Shown here: piece by piece, positions 60,027 to 64,000 of the stretch
Position numbering within the stretch: position 1 is the stretch's first letter
Layout: each line of letters starts with the position of its first letter
Assembly (NCBI RefSeq): GCF_014257025.1
Contig: NZ_JACMSF010000024.1
Location: 1-64,000 of the forward strand
DNA length: 64,000 nt
Direction: 5' to 3'
Origin: Streptomyces cupreus
Lineage (GTDB): Bacteria > Actinomycetota > Actinomycetes > Streptomycetales > Streptomycetaceae
Made by a program: the position numbers and the translations under genes
Notes under the pieces: generated by a model
Database searches by the model: none
Told to the model about the DNA's origin: nothing
What the model saw: only the letters and a program-made list of their open reading frames with translations

Positions 60027-61208
60027 CTATTGCGTCGGACCGGCATCCACCATCGCGCCACCACGTCCTACGACCGCCAGCCCGGCTCCCACAGCCGCAA
60101 GCAGGGCAAGCGCTGCGAAGCCGTAGGTCAGGGTCGCTGCCGTGGCGACGGCGGCGACAAGGAGGGGGCCTCCTGCGTCGCCGAGTTCGCGGCCGAGTTC
60201 GGCGGCGCCCATGGTCTGGCCCATGCGTTCTTCCGGGGTGCTGGTGGCCAGGGCGGCGAAGCCGAGGGGGGTGATCAGGCCGGTTCCGGCGCCGATCAGG
60301 GTTGCGGCGAGGAGTACGCCGGTCAGGCCCGGCAGCATGGCGCCGGCCAGGCCGGCCGCTGTGAGGGCCAGGCCTGCGGCCAGGCCGGTTCGGGTGGTCA
60401 CCTTGCCGTTGTCCAGGGCGCGTCCGGCGTACGGCTGGACCACGGCCGCCGTGGCCGCGAGGACCGAGACGGCCGCTCCCGTGGCGATGGTGCCCAGGCC
60501 GGCCGCGGCGCCGGAGACCGGGAGGAAGCCGACCCCGACGGAGAGCGCGGCCGTCGCGACGGCGAGGGCGGCGGTGGGGCCGAGGAAGACGGGGTCGGCC
60601 AGGCGGCGGGCAAGGTCGAGGAGGGTCTGACGCTGCTTGGGCAGTGGAGGGACCACCGGTACGGCGAGCGCCGCCCACAACGCCACCGCGGCACCGAGAA
60701 CCGCCAGCACCGTGAACAGCAGGCGCAGGCCTCCCGCCCAGACCAGCAGGCCGCCGAGGAGGGGGCCGAGGGTGTAGCCGATCGACTTGTAGAAGCCGTA
60801 GCTGCCGAAGGCCCGGCCGCGCTTGGCCGACGGGTTGAGGCGGGCCACCAGTGCGGAGGCGGACGGGGAGAAGGCGGAGGCGGCGGCGCCCTGGCCCAGG
60901 CGGGCGGCCCAGAGCCAGCCGGGGCTGTCGGCCACGACGTACAGCGCCGAGGCTATCGAGAAGGCGACGAGGCCGCCGAGGAGGACCGGCTTGGCGCCGA
61001 TACGGTCCGCGAGGGTGCCGAAGACCGGCTTGAGGACGACTTCGGCGCCGTCGTAGAGGGCGAGGAGGCCGCCGAGCACGAGGAGGGAGGTGACCGCGTC
61101 GTCGGAGAAGCCTCCAAGGTTCGCGGCGATGCCGTGGGCGCCGAAGGCGGTGGTGAACCCGGCCGCGTACAGAGGCCACATCCGGCGTGCGGGCCCCGGG
61201 GCGGTCAT
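60027..61208 (-). CDS. MFS transporter
   Basis: The 393-residue membrane protein has about twelve helices, beginning MWPLYAAGFTTAFGAHGIAA. The MFS signature between helices 2 and 3 reads VFGTLADRIGAKPVLLGGLV. It resembles drug-efflux-type MFS exporters. ATG 61208 overlaps the ChrB-like stop (ATGA); the longer frame above it overprints that gene. Co-transcription with the ChrB-like gene suggests export related to an oxyanion or toxic compound stress. Confidence 0.85.
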   Translation of the reverse strand: MTAPGPARRMWPLYAAGFTTAFGAHGIAANLGGFSDDAVTSLLVLGGLLALYDGAEVVLKPVFGTLADRIGAKPVLLGGLVAFSIASALYVVADSPGWLWAARLGQGAAASAFSPSASALVARLNPSAKRGRAFGSYGFYKSIGYTLGPLLGGLLVWAGGLRLLFTVLAVLGAAVALWAALAVPVVPPLPKQRQTLLDLARRLADPVFLGPTAALAVATAALSVGVGFLPVSGAAAGLGTIATGAAVSVLAATAAVVQPYAGRALDNGKVTTRTGLAAGLALTAAGLAGAMLPGLTGVLLAATLIGAGTGLITPLGFAALATSTPEERMGQTMGAAELGRELGDAGGPLLVAAVATAATLTYGFAALALLAAVGAGLAVVGRGGAMVDAGPTQ

Positions 61209-61771
61209 CGGTCGTCCTCCGGGGTTTCGTGCAGGGCGGCGAAGACGCGCTCGGCGTAGTCCTCGCAGACGGCCACGCAGATCTTGAGGCGGGTCGCCGC
61301 CTCCGCGGCCTCCGGTGCGCCGAAGACATCGCGGGCGGTCAGATCCCGGTGCCAGCGGCGCAGCCGCTCCAACGACTGCTCCTCCTCTTCCAGTTCGGCG
61401 AGGGTGAACTTGGCGTTGCGGATCTCCTTGGCGATCTCCGCTTCGAACTTGCCGCAATCGGCGAGGAATTCGGTCCAGTCCGCCGAGCGGGCGGCGTTGA
61501 ACATCTCCCGGAAGCGGACGGCGTCCTCGGGGCCGCGTCCCGACGCGTTCAGGGTGACGGCGACGCCACCGGACTTCTCGGTCAGCTCCAGTGCCCGGGA
61601 GACACCGCCGGCGAAGACCGGTACGTCGGGAACGGCCCAGATCCCCTGGCCGAGGGAGAGCGCACCGATCCGGCGCAGCTCACGCCAGACGGCGACCCGG
61701 TGGCGGGAGGGTTCCGCGGGGATCTTGATCACCAGAACGAGCCAACGCGCTTCCGGTTCCATGGTTGTCAC
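61205..61771 (-). CDS. ChrB N-terminal-domain protein (chromate-resistance-like, PaaX-related)
   Basis: This is a 188-residue protein. The start ARWLVLVIKIPAEPSRHRVA, then VWRELRRIGALSLGQGIWAV, is the ChrB N-terminal domain. The middle is a long charged helix (KFTLAELEEEEQSLERLRRW). ChrB is a chromate-sensitive repressor in gram-negatives; actinobacterial members are less well studied. The start may be GTG 61771 with no ribosome binding site, so probably leaderless; ATG 61762 is an alternative. An inverted repeat lies directly upstream, suggesting autoregulation of this two-gene operon. Confidence 0.8.
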   Translation of the reverse strand: MTTMEPEARWLVLVIKIPAEPSRHRVAVWRELRRIGALSLGQGIWAVPDVPVFAGGVSRALELTEKSGGVAVTLNASGRGPEDAVRFREMFNAARSADWTEFLADCGKFEAEIAKEIRNAKFTLAELEEEEQSLERLRRWHRDLTARDVFGAPEAAEAATRLKICVAVCEDYAERVFAALHETPEDDR

Positions 61772-61779
61772 AGTGGAGA

Positions 61780-61797
61780 ATGTAACAGGCGTTACAT
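61780..61797. promoter_or_regulatory. Inverted repeat operator before chrB-like gene
   Basis: ATGTAACAGGCGTTACAT has perfect 7-bp arms (ATGTAAC and GTTACAT) around AGGC. It ends nine bases before the ChrB-like start and lies in the gap shared with the small plus-strand gene. Its position fits a repressor site. Confidence 0.6.
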
Positions 61798-61865
61798 CCG
61801 CACTTGGGACGTAGCTCGGCGGCGTTCAGCGCGCGGTCCAGGCAGAGGCTTCTTACGCTCATCTA

Positions 61866-62138
61866 GTGGCACACACCTTTGAGGAGCTGACCGAGAAGCA
61901 GCGCGCCGCGGACCAGGCGCACCGCATGGTCGAGGAGCTGCGTGAGCAGTACGGTCCACAGACCCAGGTCGGCGGCTGGTCGGCGACCCAGACCCAGACG
62001 TACGACACCGCATTGCGGGCCTGGCGTGACCTGGCCCGTGACGCCCGCACCGCCCTCACCGAGTACGCGAAGGAGCAGGGTGCGTCCCTCGGCGGCGTGG
62101 AGGCTGAGGTGGCGGAGGCAGTGCGCAAGGCGGAGTAG
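61866..62138 (+). CDS. Small conserved helical hypothetical protein
   Basis: The 90-residue acidic protein (TFEELTEKQRAADQAHRMVE, later WRDLARDARTALTEYAKEQG) is helical and probably forms a two-helix coiled coil. It starts at GTG 61866 and is preceded by no good ribosome binding site. Such proteins recur in Streptomyces with no known role. It is divergent from the ChrB-like gene and may share the inverted repeat. Confidence 0.65.
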   Translation: MAHTFEELTEKQRAADQAHRMVEELREQYGPQTQVGGWSATQTQTYDTALRAWRDLARDARTALTEYAKEQGASLGGVEAEVAEAVRKAE

Positions 62139-62149
62139 GCGCCGTGGGC

Positions 62150-62665
62150 TGTGCCTCGGTGCCCTGGCGGCCGGTCGTCGCCAGACCTCCCCGAGCAGCT
62201 CCCACCAGGAGTTGAACCACTCCCGCGTCTCCTCCAGCCGGTCCTCGGGCTGTACGTGCAGCACATGCTCGTTCTCTCCGGGCATGTGGACGTACGACGT
62301 CAGCACGGTGCGACCGTTGATCAGGTAGAGCTCGGTGGGAGGCTGGGATGCGGAGGTTCTCGCCTCGAACGTCGCCTCGCTGAAGTCCGCCCCTGAATGA
62401 GCTGCAGCAGGCGCCGCAGTGCCTCGATATCGCCGCGGTCCGCCTCGTCGCCCATCGCAAGCACGCGGACACGGATCGACGCGGGTCTCACCTCTCCTCC
62501 GGTGACTCGCCACGCCTGCGGGGTCAGCGCTGCGAGCAATGCCGCGGCAGTGCCGACGACGGCGTCGATGCTGACGTCGCGGTCTTCGAAGGCGTGAGCG
62601 ATGCCGTCCATCGGCAGGTCGGCGACGGCCGGGGCGTCGGGAGCCGTCGTACGGGCGAAGGGCAG
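62150..62665 (-). pseudogene. C-terminal remnant of a regulator with a frameshift
   Basis: One frame gives DGIAHAFEDRDVSIDAVVGT, then RVTGGEVRPASIRVRVLAMG and EALRRLLQLIQG. At about 62395 the reading continues in another frame with ASQPPTELYLINGRTVLTSY and WFNSWWELLGEV. The pieces resemble the sensor half of GntR- or HTH-type Streptomyces regulators, but the DNA-binding part is gone. Confidence 0.6.
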
Positions 62666-62744
62666 TGCCTCAGGCGGGATGGTCCGGGCGCCGGTCTCGG
62701 CGGAGGTGTGCCGGATCGCGGGGAAGTCGTGGTGGTGCGGCGCT

Positions 62745-63340
62745 CGTCCAGATAGGCGGAACCTCCTGACGGACCAGTTCCCGCACGGTGGCGATCTCCT
62801 GCCGGAGCCGGCCGCCGATAAGCGCGTCGCGGACGCCTGGGAGGAAGCGGAACTCCAGGTACGTCGGGTCGGCCCGGTGGTAGTCCTCCCAGGGTTGCAC
62901 GAGTCCGCCCAACGCCACTTCGGCCAGGTGCCCGTGGTCGGACTCGGGCAGCATGGCGCGCCGTACGAGATTCATCACCGGGAGGGTAAGGGGTACGGCC
63001 GGGAGGAATCCCGCGAGTTCCCTGGCGGCGGGCGAGGCACTCTCCTCGAACCAGCGCACGGCGCGCAGTGCGGCCCGGCCGGGGTCGGTGGGCCTGTCTT
63101 CTTCCGGTCCGAGGTTCGTCGGTGGACCAGTCGGCGTCGAGCGGGAGGCAGGGCAGATCGTGCAGGCGGCCGCTGCCGGAGACGAGTGAGGCGAGCACGG
63201 ACAGCATGTACGGGGACGGGTCGACCACCGACAGCACGGCCCGCGGACGCGTGTGCCGGCCCGCGGGCTCATCGGGCGGCGCGGCAAGGCTCCAGGAGAC
63301 GTTGGGCGTGGCAGGCCCGGCGGCGTACCTGTCTCGGGCG
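62745..63340 (-). pseudogene. SAV_2336-like protein fragment in two frames
   Basis: The first frame reads SWSLAAPPDEPAGRHTRPRA, then SPYMLSVLASLVSGSGRLHD. The second frame reads RWFEESASPAARELAGFLPA, then LPVMNLVRRAMLPESDHGHL and TYLEFRFLPGVRDALIGGRL. The second resembles the SAV_2336 N-terminal-domain family known from Streptomyces, where it accompanies NTPase or peptidase modules. The break between frames lies near 63080. Function of the intact family is unknown. Confidence 0.65.
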
Positions 63341-63435
63341 AACCGGACTGTACGCCCGCTGCTCTCAGCATGCCGCACGCGCCGGTCAGGCCCAGGCGTC
63401 CTCAAGGTGCTGTCGCCGCCTTGCCGGCGATGGAG

Positions 63436-64000
63436 TCAGGCGTCTGCGGAAGGGAACGTGGGCCTGCGCAGCAGCCACTGCCCGAGCGTCCGGCGCGGGG
63501 GCCGTACGACCACGCGGCCGTGGACCTTCTGACCGACCAACTCCACTCGCAGCGTGACCGGCGTATCGGGATCCGACGGAGTCCGGCGGTACTTGATCCT
63601 GCTGTGCACCAGCTGCAGACCATCGGTATCGACCACGATGCCCGGCCTCGTGACCAACGTCAGGGTCTTCCCCGTCATCGCCACGTCGATCCGCAGGGTG
63701 TCCTGCGTGATCACGGCGTCAGTGAAGTCGAGCGTCACATCGCAGAACGTCACCGCGAGCTCCAGCCTCCGCGGTACCACCCAGCGCCCCACGCGCTCGA
63801 CGGCGCCGCTGTGGACCTGTTCGATCCGAACGAAGTCCTTGACCTCTGCTCCAGTCACACCCGCCGTAGCCGATACCGGCGGCAAGTCTGCGGTCAGCGG
63901 GGCCAGTTCGCTCAGAGTCCGCGCCGACAGGGCGGCCTCCAGGCGCTCGTCCAACTCGTCCGCGGTCAGCAGACCGTCCCCCGCCGCGATACGCAGCACA
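63436..64000 (-). CDS. DUF1707 (SHOCT-like) protein, cut by the window end
   Basis: At least 187 residues remain, the N-terminus lying beyond 64000. The visible start AAGDGLLTADELDERLEAAL, then SARTLSELAPLTADLP, is the DUF1707 helix pair. A beta-rich half follows (RLELAVTFCDVTLDFTDAVI, then IVVDTDGLQLVHSRIKYR). DUF1707 is found at the N-terminus of many actinobacterial cell-envelope proteins; its function is unknown. The C-terminal half resembles a cell-wall-active-antibiotic-response-type beta helix. Confidence 0.8.
   Translation of the reverse strand, partial: VLRIAAGDGLLTADELDERLEAALSARTLSELAPLTADLPPVSATAGVTGAEVKDFVRIEQVHSGAVERVGRWVVPRRLELAVTFCDVTLDFTDAVITQDTLRIDVAMTGKTLTLVTRPGIVVDTDGLQLVHSRIKYRRTPSDPDTPVTLRVELVGQKVHGRVVVRPPRRTLGQWLLRRPTFPSADA

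Noticed and set aside
1..64000. CRISPR arrays, tRNA or rRNA genes, complete insertion sequences
   Set aside because: No regularly spaced repeats, cloverleaf-like sequence, rRNA motifs or transposase motifs (DDE, HUH, tyrosine or serine recombinase) were recognised.

Overview
The window is high-GC actinobacterial DNA, almost certainly Streptomyces or a close relative. Evidence: strong GC bias at third codon positions, frequent GTG starts, Lsr-like short intergenic spacing, a telomere-protein pair (tap/tpg), SigJ-type ECF factor, DUF4232/DUF4389/DUF1707/SAV_2336-type proteins, secreted S1 protease and GH64 glucanase. The tap-tpg pair plus an unusually large number of gene scraps (about fifteen truncated or frameshifted fragments) fits an arm of a linear chromosome or a large linear plasmid rather than the core region. 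No rRNA, tRNA, CRISPR array, complete IS element or phage was seen.

Layout. 1-4.8 kb: lectin-domain scrap, an APH-like kinase, a DinB protein, a RibD/DHFR-like reductase and a DUF4232 lipoprotein, closed by a perfect 17-bp terminator stem. 4.8-13.4 kb: a six-gene minus-strand operon (zinc alcohol dehydrogenase, lipoprotein solute-binding protein, two permeases, two ATPases of the GlpS/GlpT type) facing a divergent AcoR-like activator; together they look like an inducible uptake and oxidation route for a small alcohol or polyol. 13.5-18.9 kb: two hypothetical genes, a Zur/Fur regulator and a patch of decayed genes (CobW C-terminus, beta-propeller start, SDR pieces). 19-20.7 kb: a HEAT-repeat gene and a MerR regulator that itself carries HEAT repeats, behind a MerR-type promoter. 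20.8-26.6 kb: secreted EEP-family nuclease, STAND/LuxR regulator, FAD oxidoreductase plus SigJ-like sigma factor.

26.8-44.1 kb: mixed accessory genes: two paralogous Cys-rich small proteins, an S1-domain protein, a LysR/MFS divergent pair with a perfect operator palindrome, a thioesterase/HxlR divergent pair, GNAT, M48 peptidase, secreted GH64 beta-1,3-glucanase under a LacI-type operator, a membrane Mrr-like protein, ABM monooxygenase, a secreted SUMF1-fold protein, DUF4389, a streptogrisin-like protease and a VOC protein. 44.2-51.5 kb: tpg and tap, a divergent SF2 helicase with C-terminal helicase-associated repeats, a protein of possible HhH-glycosylase fold, and a TOPRIM protein coupled to a membrane protein; this is the most coherent replication/DNA-end block.

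51.6-58 kb: NarL-type two-component system, DUF899 protein, a cold-shock gene whose leader can pair with its own ribosome-binding site, a strong terminator, a DEAD-box helicase, and an epoxide hydrolase. 58-64 kb: a kinase-fold protein, a maleylpyruvate-isomerase-like gene lacking a start, a ChrB-MFS operon with an inverted-repeat operator, small hypothetical, two decayed genes, and a DUF1707 gene cut by the window end.
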